Origin: Paractinoplanes toevensis
Lineage (GTDB): Bacteria > Actinomycetota > Actinomycetes > Mycobacteriales > Micromonosporaceae
Assembly: GCF_018332695.1 (NCBI RefSeq)
Contig: NZ_BOQN01000100.1
Span: forward strand, 1-64,000
Direction of reading: 5' to 3'
DNA length: 64,000 nt
Position numbers and translations under genes: made by a program. How positions within the stretch are numbered: position 1 is the first letter of the stretch; each line of letters starts with the position of its first letter. Of the stretch, positions 1-7,477 are shown piece by piece. The notes beneath the pieces were generated by a model that was not told the DNA's origin, made no database searches, and saw only the letters and a program-made list of their open reading frames with translations.

Positions 1-108
1 CTTCTTGGCCGGAGCCGCCTTGGTGGCGGTCGCGGTCTTCTTGGCCGGAGCCGTCTTGGTGGCGGTCGCGGTCTTCTTGGCCGGGGCCGTCTTGGTGGCG
101 GTCGCGGT
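1..108 (-). repeat. three tandem 36-bp repeats in the hupB tail
   Basis: Positions 1-36, 37-72 and 73-108 are near-identical 36-bp units differing by one or two bases. Each encodes a 12-residue Lys/Ala/Thr/Pro unit of the HupB tail. Degenerate versions continue to about 410. The array may extend left of the window. Confidence 0.85.
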
Positions 109-684
109 CTTGGCGGACGCAGTCTTGGCGGGCGCGGTCTTCTTGGCCGCGGTCGCCTTGGTCGCGGTCGCCTTGGTGGCGGTCGCCTTTGTCGCGGTCG
201 CCTTGGTGGCGGCGGCCTTGGTGGCGGTCGTCTTGGCGGGCGCGGTCTTCTTGGCCGCGGCCGTCTTGGTGGCGGTGGCCGTCTTCTTGGCCGGAGCCGC
301 CTTGGTGGCCGGCGCCGCCTTGGCGGCGGTGGTGGTCGCCTTCCGGGCCGTGGTGGCCTTGGTGGCGGCGGCGGTCGCGGTCTTCTTGGCGGGAGCGGCC
401 TTGGCGGCCTTCCCGTTCGCGACCATCTCCCGGAAAGCGGTACCGGGCCGGAACGCCGGCACCGATGTCTTCTTCACTTTCACCGCTTCGCCAGTCCTCG
501 GATTGCGCGCGGTGCGCGCATTGCGAACCCGCTTCTCGAAGGACCCGAAGCCGGTGATCGCGACCTTGTCGCCCTTGGTGACGGCGTTCTCGACCTCGGC
601 GATGACCGCATCCAATGCCGCCGTCGCCGTCTTCCGGTCTCCGAGTCGGGCGGCGAGCGCCTCGATGAGCTCGGCCTTGTTCAC
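1..684 (-). CDS. hupB: HU-family nucleoid protein with lysine/alanine-rich C-terminal tail (3' end outside window)
   Basis: DNA-bending nucleoid protein. The first ~95 residues are a canonical HU fold, beginning [16 protein letters not shown] and including [18 protein letters not shown], the DNA-binding beta-arm. After it comes a histone-H1-like tail built from repeats such as [10 protein letters not shown], the actinobacterial HupB architecture. The start is a GTG (682-684) with GGAGGA just upstream. No stop is reached, because the gene runs off the left edge and the true C-terminus is unseen. It lies alone downstream of the leuCD terminator. The HU domain is certain. Tail length is likely to vary between strains because its DNA is repetitive. 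Confidence 0.93.
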   Translation of the reverse strand, partial: MNKAELIEALAARLGDRKTATAALDAVIAEVENAVTKGDKVAITGFGSFEKRVRNARTARNPRTGEAVKVKKTSVPAFRPGTAFREMVANGKAAKAAPAKKTATAAATKATTARKATTTAAKAAPATKAAPAKKTATATKTAAAKKTAPAKTTATKAAATKATATKATATKATATKATAAKKTAPAKTASAKTATATKTAPAKKTATATKTAPAKKTATATKAAPAKK

Positions 685-882
685 GGTATTCCTCCCGAAC
701 GATGAGAATGAAGCGTGTTCGCGACCTACCTTGAGTCGCGTAGGTGGTCGACCGGTGCAGAAAGACCTCATCCGTCGCGAACAAGCCTCACGTGGCCCAA
801 TGCGAGCCATTCTGCGCGCACCGTATGCCCTCTGACCAGCAGACACAAACATTCGTGGCAAAAAAACCCTTGTGTTGCAACG

Positions 883-918
883 AATTCGCCCCCACCGGGG
901 ATCCGGTGGGGGCGAATT
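883..918 (-). terminator. terminator of the leuCD operon
   Basis: Perfect 16-bp inverted repeat (883-898 and 903-918) around a 4-nt loop, GC-rich with an AATT end on each side. It sits 26 bp beyond the leuD stop and before the hupB upstream region. It insulates hupB from leuCD read-through and is symmetric enough to work in both directions. Confidence 0.85.
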
Positions 919-944
919 TCCGTGTACTGACAGCGTTTTCCGCC

Positions 945-1532
945 TCAGGCGACGACCGGCTTGAAAGCAAGCCGCCGCTTCTCGTACTCGGTGATCGATT
1001 CGGAGTGGCGCAAGGTCAGTCCGATGTCGTCGAGCCCCTCCATCAGGCGCCAACGACTGAAATCATCGATAGGGAACGGCCAGGATGCGTCGTCCACGCG
1101 CACCTGACGCGCGCCGAGGTCCACGGTGATCTCTTTCTCCGGCTCGCTGTCGGCCATATCCCAGAGGGCTTCGATGGCTTTCTGGTCGAGCTGGACCGGC
1201 AGCAGACCCTCCTTGAGGGCGTTGCCACGGAAGATGTCGCCGAACCGGGAGGCGATGACCACCTTGAAGCCCCAGTCGCGCAACGCCCACACCGCGTGCT
1301 GCCGGGACGAGCCGGTGCCGAAGTTGGGGCCGGCCACCAGGATCGTGGCTCCGGCGTGGGCCGGGTTGTGCAGCACGAAGCCCGGGTCCTCGCGCCAGGC
1401 GCTGAACAGCCCGTCCTCGAAGCCGGTGCGGGTGACCCGCTTCAGGTAGACGGCCGGGATGATCTGGTCGGTGTCCACATCAGAACGGCGCAGCGGCATG
1501 ACCTTGCCGCTGTGGGTCTCGAATTTGTCCAT
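945..1532 (-). CDS. leuD: 3-isopropylmalate dehydratase small subunit
   Basis: Small (swivel-domain) subunit of isopropylmalate isomerase, which converts 2- to 3-isopropylmalate in leucine synthesis together with LeuC. 195 aa, the usual size. Visible family signatures are the N-terminal [18 protein letters not shown] and [18 protein letters not shown] start at ATG 1532, preceded by AGGAG, rather than at an in-frame codon 22 residues upstream that lies in the leuC 3' region. It follows leuC by 13 bp on the same strand, so the two are one operon ending at the hairpin 883-918. Confidence 0.96.
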   Translation of the reverse strand: MDKFETHSGKVMPLRRSDVDTDQIIPAVYLKRVTRTGFEDGLFSAWREDPGFVLHNPAHAGATILVAGPNFGTGSSRQHAVWALRDWGFKVVIASRFGDIFRGNALKEGLLPVQLDQKAIEALWDMADSEPEKEITVDLGARQVRVDDASWPFPIDDFSRWRLMEGLDDIGLTLRHSESITEYEKRRLAFKPVVA

Positions 1533-1545
1533 CGGGAAACTCCTG

Positions 1546-2985
1546 TCACAGATCGGCGGGCGAGGCGAGGCGACCCACCACGGCCGTAGCGGCGGCAACC
1601 TGCGGGGAAACCAGATGCGTACGCCCGCCCTTGCCCTGCCGGCCCTCGAAGTTGCGGTTGGAAGTGGAGGCGGCGCGCTGGCCGGGGCTGAGCGTGTCGG
1701 GGTTCATGCCCAGGCACATCGAGCAGCCGGCGAAGCGCCACTCGGCACCCGCGGAGGTGAAGACCTTGTCGAGCCCCTCGGCCTCGGCGGCCTCGCGCAC
1801 CTGATAGGAACCCGGGACGATCATCATCCGGACGTCGTCGTGCACCTTGTGGCCGCGCAGCACGTCGGCCGCGGCGCGCAGGTCCTCGAGCCGGCCGTTG
1901 GTGCACGAGCCGACGAAGACCACGTCGACCGGGACCTCGCGGAACGGGGTGCCGGGCGTGAGGGCCATGTATTCCAGGGCACGCCGGGCCGCGTTGCGGT
2001 CGGTCTCCTCGATGAACTCGTCCGGGTCGGGCACCACGCTGTCGAGCGCCGCGCCCTGGCCCGGGTTGGTGCCCCAGGTGATGAACGGGCTGACCGCCGA
2101 GGCATCCAGGATGATCTCGGTGTCGAACTCGGCGCCCTCGTCGGTGACGAGGGTCTTCCAGTAGGCCACCGCGGCGTCCCACGCCTCGCCCTTGGGCGCG
2201 TGCTCGCGGCCTTCGAGGTAGGCGAACGTCGTCTCGTCCGGCGCGATCATGCCGGCCTTGGCACCCCACTCGATGCTCATGTTGCAGATGGTCATCCGGC
2301 CCTCCATGGAGAGCTTGCGGATGGCCTCGCCGCGGTACTCCACGATGTGGCCGTTGCCGCCGCCGGTGCCGGTCTGCGTGATGAGCGCGAGGATCAGGTC
2401 CTTCGCGGAGACGCCGGGCTGCAGCTCGCCGACCACGGTCACGGCCATCGTCTTGGGTTTGGCCTGGGGCAGCGTCTGGGTCGCCAGGACGTGCTCGACC
2501 TCGCTGGTGCCGATGCCGAAGGCCAGCGCGCCGAACGCGCCGTGGGTCGCGGTGTGCGAGTCGCCGCAGACGATGGTCAGGCCGGGCTGGGTCAGGCCGA
2601 GCTGCGGCCCGATCACGTGCACGATGCCCTGGTTCACGTCGCCGAGCGGGCGGATCTGCACACCGAACTCGGCGCAGTTCTTGCGCAGCGTCTCGATCTG
2701 CGTGCGAGAGACGGTGTCGACGATCGTGAAGAGCTCGCCGCGCTTGGTGTTGAACGAGGGATCGTCATACCCGGTCGGGGTGTTGTGATCCTCGGTCGCG
2801 AGGGTCAGGTCGGTGCGGCGCACCGGGCGACCGGCCAGGCGCAGTCCATCGAAGGCCTGCGGGCTGGTCACCTCGTGCAGCAGGTGCAGGTCGATGTAGA
2901 GCAGATCAGGCTCACCCTCGGCAGCACGCACGACATGGTCGTCCCAGACCTTTTCGGCCAGGGTCCTCGGAGTGACTCCCACCAT
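1546..2985 (-). CDS. leuC: 3-isopropylmalate dehydratase large subunit
   Basis: Aconitase-family large subunit carrying the [4Fe-4S] cluster. 479 aa. The cluster cysteines are visible in [11 protein letters not shown] and [11 protein letters not shown], and substrate-site segments include [12 protein letters not shown]. First gene of leuCD. A TAGGAT hexamer (minus strand, 2992-2997) ends 6 nt before the ATG, so the mRNA may be leaderless. The IclR-type regulator is transcribed divergently from a very short shared region, the arrangement known for NdgR/LtbR control of leuCD. Confidence 0.97.
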   Translation of the reverse strand: MVGVTPRTLAEKVWDDHVVRAAEGEPDLLYIDLHLLHEVTSPQAFDGLRLAGRPVRRTDLTLATEDHNTPTGYDDPSFNTKRGELFTIVDTVSRTQIETLRKNCAEFGVQIRPLGDVNQGIVHVIGPQLGLTQPGLTIVCGDSHTATHGAFGALAFGIGTSEVEHVLATQTLPQAKPKTMAVTVVGELQPGVSAKDLILALITQTGTGGGNGHIVEYRGEAIRKLSMEGRMTICNMSIEWGAKAGMIAPDETTFAYLEGREHAPKGEAWDAAVAYWKTLVTDEGAEFDTEIILDASAVSPFITWGTNPGQGAALDSVVPDPDEFIEETDRNAARRALEYMALTPGTPFREVPVDVVFVGSCTNGRLEDLRAAADVLRGHKVHDDVRMMIVPGSYQVREAAEAEGLDKVFTSAGAEWRFAGCSMCLGMNPDTLSPGQRAASTSNRNFEGRQGKGGRTHLVSPQVAAATAVVGRLASPADL

Positions 2986-3034
2986 CTGGACATCCTAAAT
3001 TCTGGGAGGTATGTTTCGGCTTGTGGGACACAGT
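2986..3034. promoter_or_regulatory. compact divergent promoter region leuC / IclR regulator
   Basis: On the minus strand TAGGAT (2992-2997) is a plausible -10 for leuC. On the plus strand the overlapping TAAATT (2996-3001) could serve the regulator. Because the two -10 elements overlap, polymerase could serve only one direction at a time, and an IclR protein bound here would affect both. No convincing -35 boxes. A short palindromic operator is not obvious by eye. Confidence 0.5.
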
Positions 3035-3721
3035 ATGAGCGGTGTCGGCGTTCTCGACAAGGCGGTTGTCATCCTCGCCGCATGTGTCGACGGCGCCAGC
3101 CTGGCCGAGCTAGTAGACCGTACGAAGCTGCCCCGGGCGACCGCACATCGCCTGGCCCAAGCCCTGGAGATCCATCGGCTGCTGGTCCGGGACACCCAGG
3201 GAAGGTGGCGTCCGGGCCCCCGTCTGGGCGAGCTCGCGAACGCCGCTCCGGACGTTCTGCTGACCGCCGCCGAACCCCTGCTTTCCGCATTGCGGGACGC
3301 AACCGGGGAGAGCGCGCAGTTGTACTTGCGTCGTGCAGACGAGCGAATCTGTGTTGCCGCCGCGGAACGCGCGAGTGGCCTCCGAGACACCGTACCGGTC
3401 GGTTCGGTGCTGCCGATGACGGCCGGTTCGGCCGCCCAGATCCTGCTCGCCTGGGAGCCGCCCGAGGCGGTCATGCCGCTGCTGCCCCGCTGCAAGTTCA
3501 CCGGCCGCACGCTCGCCGAGGTGCGGCGCCGCGGCTGGGCGCAGAGCGTCGCCGAGCGCGAGCCGGGTGTGGCGAGTGTCTCGGCGCCGATCCGCGACCG
3601 GACGGGCCGGGTCATCGCGTCGATTTCGATAAGCGGTCCGATCGAGCGTCTGGGCCGCCGTCCCGGCGAGCGGCACGCGATGGCCGTCGTCCGCGCCGGG
3701 CAACGACTTTCCGGTTTGTAA
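3035..3721 (+). CDS. ndgR: IclR-family regulator of leucine/amino-acid genes (NdgR/LtbR-like)
   Basis: IclR-type repressor: an N-terminal winged helix (SLAELVDRTKLPRATAHRLA) followed by the ligand-binding domain (GSVLPMTAGSAAQILLAWEP). 228 aa. The family opening SGVGVLDKA matches NdgR/AreB/LtbR proteins, which bind the leuCD promoter in Streptomyces and Corynebacterium. The divergent position to leuC supports that role. I start at ATG 3035, the start seen in family members, with GTGGGA upstream. An alternative in-frame ATG at 3011 would add 8 residues. The symbol is by family and context; the regulated targets are inferred. Confidence 0.85.
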   Translation: MSGVGVLDKAVVILAACVDGASLAELVDRTKLPRATAHRLAQALEIHRLLVRDTQGRWRPGPRLGELANAAPDVLLTAAEPLLSALRDATGESAQLYLRRADERICVAAAERASGLRDTVPVGSVLPMTAGSAAQILLAWEPPEAVMPLLPRCKFTGRTLAEVRRRGWAQSVAEREPGVASVSAPIRDRTGRVIASISISGPIERLGRRPGERHAMAVVRAGQRLSGL

Positions 3722-3752
3722 TCACGTAACGACAGCTCGACAGGGTGCGCGC

Positions 3753-3932
3753 GTGCGGCTCTTCGGGCGAGAGTTGGAGTGCGCGTCCATCGACGCGCTT
3801 GTGCAGCAGGCGCGAGGTGGGCGCAGCGCGAGCTCGGTGCTGCGCGGCGAGGCCGGCGTCGGCAAGACCGCACTGCTTCGGTACGCCGAGAGCACTGCCA
3901 CCGACGCACTACGCGGGAGTTTGCACGACTGA
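3753..3932 (+). pseudogene. 5' fragment of a LuxR-family (LAL-type) ATPase regulator
   Basis: A GTG-initiated frame of 59 codons reads VRLFGRELECASIDAL, then an intact Walker A (GEAGVGKTALLRYAES), then stops at TGA 3930-3932. This is the N-terminal end of the large ATP-binding LuxR regulators (normally ~900 aa, with a C-terminal LuxR helix-turn-helix). Everything after the Walker A region is missing, and the next sequence is the unrelated hydrolase. It is probably the stump left by a deletion. Too short to be functional. Confidence 0.75.
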
Positions 3933-3984
3933 CTACGCGTCGCACGTGATTCGCCGATGGACGCGCTCCCACCACGATCGACGC

Positions 3985-4803
<819 letters not shown>

Positions 4804-4807
<4 letters not shown>

Positions 4808-5547
4808 ACATCACCCACATCGGCGGGCCGACCACGCTCCTGGAGATCGGCGGGGTGCGGCTGCTGGTCGACCCGACGTTCGACACCCCCGGCCGGCGGT
4901 ACTCGTTCGGCTGGGGCACGTCGTCCCGCAAGACCACCGGGCCGGCGATTCCGCTCGCCGAGATCGGGCCGGTCGACGCCGTTCTGGTGACCCACGACCA
5001 GCACGCCGACAACCTCGACGACTCGGGCCGGGCGCTCCTGCCGTCGGTGCCGACGATGATCACCACGACGGTGGGCGCGCGGCGGCTCGGCGGCAACGCC
5101 ACCGGCCTGAAACCGTGGGCGAGCACGCCCGTCGGCGAGCTGGAGATCACCGCGACACCGTCCCGGCACGGACCGGCCGTGCTGTTGCCGATCTTCGGAC
5201 CGAGCATCGGCTTCGCGCTGCGGCCGGCCGGCTCGGCCACCGTGGTGTGGATCTCCGGGGACACGGTGGTCTTCCCCGGCGTGCTGGAGGTGGCGTCCCG
5301 GTTCGACGTGGACACCGCCGTCCTGCACCTGGGGAAGGTGCAGTTCGGGCTCACCGGGCCCGCCCGGTACACGATGACCGGGCGGGACGCGGTGCGGCTG
5401 GCGGCCGCCATCAAGCCGCGGCAGATCGTGCCGGTGCACTACGAGGGCTGGTCGCACTTCCACGAGGGGCGGGCCGAGATCACGGCAGCCTTTCCTCAGG
5501 GTGCGCTCACCTGGCTCGAACCGGGGGTCCAGACCGCGTTGTCGTGA
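4804..5547 (+). CDS. MBL-fold metal-dependent hydrolase (UlaG-like)
   Basis: Metallo-beta-lactamase-fold protein of the UlaG/L-ascorbate-lactonase-like group, 247 aa. Visible are the opening MNITHIGGPTTLLEIGG, the metal motif VTHDQHADNLD in place of HxHxDH, GDTVVFPGV supplying the bridging Asp, and the late histidine in VPVHYEGWSHF. The start ATG overlaps the stop of the decayed hydrolase (ATGA), which fixes it at 4804. Its 3' end overlaps the opposite-strand MBL gene by 52 bp. The physiological substrate cannot be read from the sequence. Confidence 0.88.
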
Positions 5548-6191
5548 GCGAAGACGACCTGTTTCGGGTCGTGCGCCAGGATCCGGTGCAGCCAGGCCGG
5601 ATAGTGGCCGACCCCGGCCCGCTGGGCCAGGACGTCGCCGGTGAACAGGCTGGCGTTGTCGTGACTCTGGCCGGCCACGATCACGGTGCCGTCGCCGCGG
5701 GCCACCAGCACCGACTGGTGGCCCGCGGTGTGTCCGGGGGTCGGCAGGATCACCACGCCGGGCAGGATCTCGGTCTCGCCGTCCAGCTCCTCGTAGCGGG
5801 CACCGGGGTGATCGATCAGCGGCGGCAGCGTGTAGTCCGGCGTCGTCCGGGCCGAGGCCAGCTCGGCGCGCTGGGTGAAGACCGGGCGGCCGGCCAGCAG
5901 CGGGTTGCCGCCGCAGTGGTCGAAATGCAGGTGGCAGTTGACCACGTACCGCACGTCGTCGATCTTCGCGCCGGACGCTTTCAGCGCGGTGGCGAGCGGG
6001 ATCCGGCGCGGGTGGTACCACGCGTCCACCTCCGGATGGCTGCCCATGCCGGTGTCGACCAGGACGGTGCCGAGCTCGTGCTCGATCAGGTAGCCGAGGG
6101 TGGGCTCAACGCGGGGGTGCCCGGTGCCGGTTTCCGACGCGGGACGGACGAAATAGCCGAGATCGACTCGACGGACCACGGTGTCAGCCAT
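5496..6191 (-). CDS. MBL-fold hydrolase of the N-acyl-homoserine-lactonase-like family
   Basis: 231-aa metallo-beta-lactamase-fold protein with the full dinuclear metal site: VNCHLHFDHCGGNP (HxHxDH), PTPGHTAGHQSV, the bridging Asp in SLFTGDVL, and the final His in VVFAHDN. The pattern and size resemble AHL lactonases (AiiA/AttM) and related lactonases. Activity on homoserine lactones is a family-based guess. I start at the ATG giving MADTVVRRVDLGYF (6191) rather than 13 codons earlier, which would run into the tRNA terminator. Convergent with, and overlapping, the UlaG-like gene. The same fold on both strands suggests coincidence or local shuffling, not an operon. Confidence 0.85.
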   Translation of the reverse strand: MADTVVRRVDLGYFVRPASETGTGHPRVEPTLGYLIEHELGTVLVDTGMGSHPEVDAWYHPRRIPLATALKASGAKIDDVRYVVNCHLHFDHCGGNPLLAGRPVFTQRAELASARTTPDYTLPPLIDHPGARYEELDGETEILPGVVILPTPGHTAGHQSVLVARGDGTVIVAGQSHDNASLFTGDVLAQRAGVGHYPAWLHRILAHDPKQVVFAHDNAVWTPGSSQVSAP

Positions 6192-6219
6192 CCGGACATT
6201 ATTCCGGCTGAAACACAGA

Positions 6220-6251
6220 AGCGGCCTCACATCTTTCGATGTAAGGCCGCT
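6220..6251 (-). terminator. terminator of the tRNA-Gln/tRNA-Glu transcript
   Basis: Inverted repeat 6220-6233 and 6238-6251 around a TTTC loop gives a 14-bp stem (one G-U pair on the minus strand), 8 nt past the 3' end of tRNA-Glu and followed by a T-rich stretch. Confidence 0.8.
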
Positions 6252-6259
6252 ACGCTGTG

Positions 6260-6332
6260 TAGCCCCGAAGGGATTCGAACCCTCGCTACCGCCTTGAGAG
6301 GGCGGCGTCCTAGGCCGCTAGACGACGGGGCC
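6260..6332 (-). tRNA. tRNA-Glu (anticodon CTC)
   Basis: Full cloverleaf on the minus strand: acceptor GGCCCCG pairs with CGGGGCT (G-U at 1-72), the anticodon loop carries CTC, and the T-loop is TTCGAAT. Discriminator A. The 3' CCA is not encoded. 73 nt. Confidence 0.97.
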
Positions 6333-6422
6333 AGGACTTGCTTTGCTGCTGCGCTCTCGCTCAGCGGCGGGCCGAACTCTATCAGAAGTCCAGCTCCACC
6401 GGCCTTTGCGGGAACGGTAGCG

Positions 6423-6494
6423 CTGGGGTACCAGGACTCGAACCTAGACTAACTGAACCAGAATCAGTCGGGCTGCCAATTACCCCATACCCCA
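6423..6494 (-). tRNA. tRNA-Gln (anticodon CTG)
   Basis: Cloverleaf on the minus strand: acceptor TGGGGTA pairs with TACCCCA, the anticodon loop TTCTGGT carries CTG, the T-loop is TTCGAGT, discriminator G, and no encoded CCA. 72 nt. Upstream of tRNA-Glu in the same orientation. In a GatCAB organism this tRNA would be charged with Glu and amidated; gatCAB is in this window. Confidence 0.96.
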
Positions 6495-6557
6495 TTGGCC
6501 CGGTTTCCCGCGCCGAGAAGAAACTCTACCCGACCACCCCGGGCCTACCAAATCGGG

Positions 6558-7367
6558 TTACCGGTCCTCGAAGAGATCAGCGTTCCGGCGGGCCCACTCG
6601 AGAAACGTCGTCGCAGGTCGGCCCGTTATCTCGGCAACCGTCGGCACGGCCGGCTGGGGGTACTCAGCAAGCATCTCGAGGCCGTCGACGTACCAGGCGG
6701 CGTGCTCGCCCATGTCCGTCGCCAACTCCGCGACCGCCTCGTCGCGCGGTAACTCGACGTAACGAAGCTCACGGCCGAGCGCCTCCCCGATCAGCTCCAC
6801 CTTCCGGCGGCGGCTGAGCGTCTCCGGTCCGGTCAACTCCAGCGAGCGACCCACCAGGCCGTCGTCGAGGAGCGCGCGGGCGGCCACCGCCGCGATGTCC
6901 TCCTGGGCGATCGGTGCGTTGGCCGCGTCCCCGAAGGCATCGCGCACCTCGTCGCCGGCCCGGATCTGCCGGCTCCAGATCGCCGCGTTGGCCATGAACT
7001 CGCCCGGCTCGAGGTGGGTGAACGGCAGCCCGGCCGCCTCGACCGCGTCCTCGACGGCCTGCCAGTGCTCGCCCTTGGGCCCGGCCAGGTCGACGACCCG
7101 GGAGATGCCGGCCTCGGCGGCCAGCCGGCACGCCTCGGTCACGGTGGGCAGGTAGGGCGCGAGGTAGAGAACGTCCACCCCGGCGTACGCGGCGGGCAGC
7201 GTCGACGGCCGACCGAGGAAGCCGCGGGCGATCTCGACGCCGGCCGGCAGCGCGGCCCGCACCGGGTCGACGGTCAGGGCGCGTACGTCGTCGGCGCCCA
7301 GTGCGAGCAACTCGTCGACGACCATCCGCCCGATGTTGGTGGTGGCTCCGGTAACCAGGATCTTCAT
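6558..7367 (-). CDS. NAD(P)-binding NmrA-like protein
   Basis: 269-aa atypical short-chain dehydrogenase/NmrA-like protein. Its N-terminus MKILVTGATTNIGRMVVDEL holds the GxxxxxG dinucleotide motif (residues 7-13). Later parts include VVDLAGPKGEHW and the substrate-side segment HLEPGEFMANAAIWS. No Tyr-xxx-Lys catalytic pair is visible, as expected for NmrA/NAD-sensing or quinone-reductase-like members. Start ATG 7367 is preceded by GGGGG. Divergent from the SARP-type regulator across 110 bp, so that regulator may control it. Substrate unknown. Confidence 0.82.
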   Translation of the reverse strand: MKILVTGATTNIGRMVVDELLALGADDVRALTVDPVRAALPAGVEIARGFLGRPSTLPAAYAGVDVLYLAPYLPTVTEACRLAAEAGISRVVDLAGPKGEHWQAVEDAVEAAGLPFTHLEPGEFMANAAIWSRQIRAGDEVRDAFGDAANAPIAQEDIAAVAARALLDDGLVGRSLELTGPETLSRRRKVELIGEALGRELRYVELPRDEAVAELATDMGEHAAWYVDGLEMLAEYPQPAVPTVAEITGRPATTFLEWARRNADLFEDR

Positions 7368-7477
7368 CTCGATATCCCCCCACAGGACAGAATGCCGGAA
7401 CGCTGGGGTGGTGGCGACGCTGACTGCGCCCGCTAGCGTGAGTCCGGTCGCCAAACAAACGCTTAAGACGGAGACCG

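Noticed and set aside
5-835. Long plus-strand frame of Ala/Val repeats across the hupB region
   Set aside because: It is the antisense shadow of the Lys/Ala repeat tail of hupB; the minus-strand frame has the HU domain and a ribosome site.
1459-3729. 756-codon plus-strand frame over leuC
   Set aside because: GC-rich antisense shadow. leuC on the minus strand has all aconitase-family motifs.
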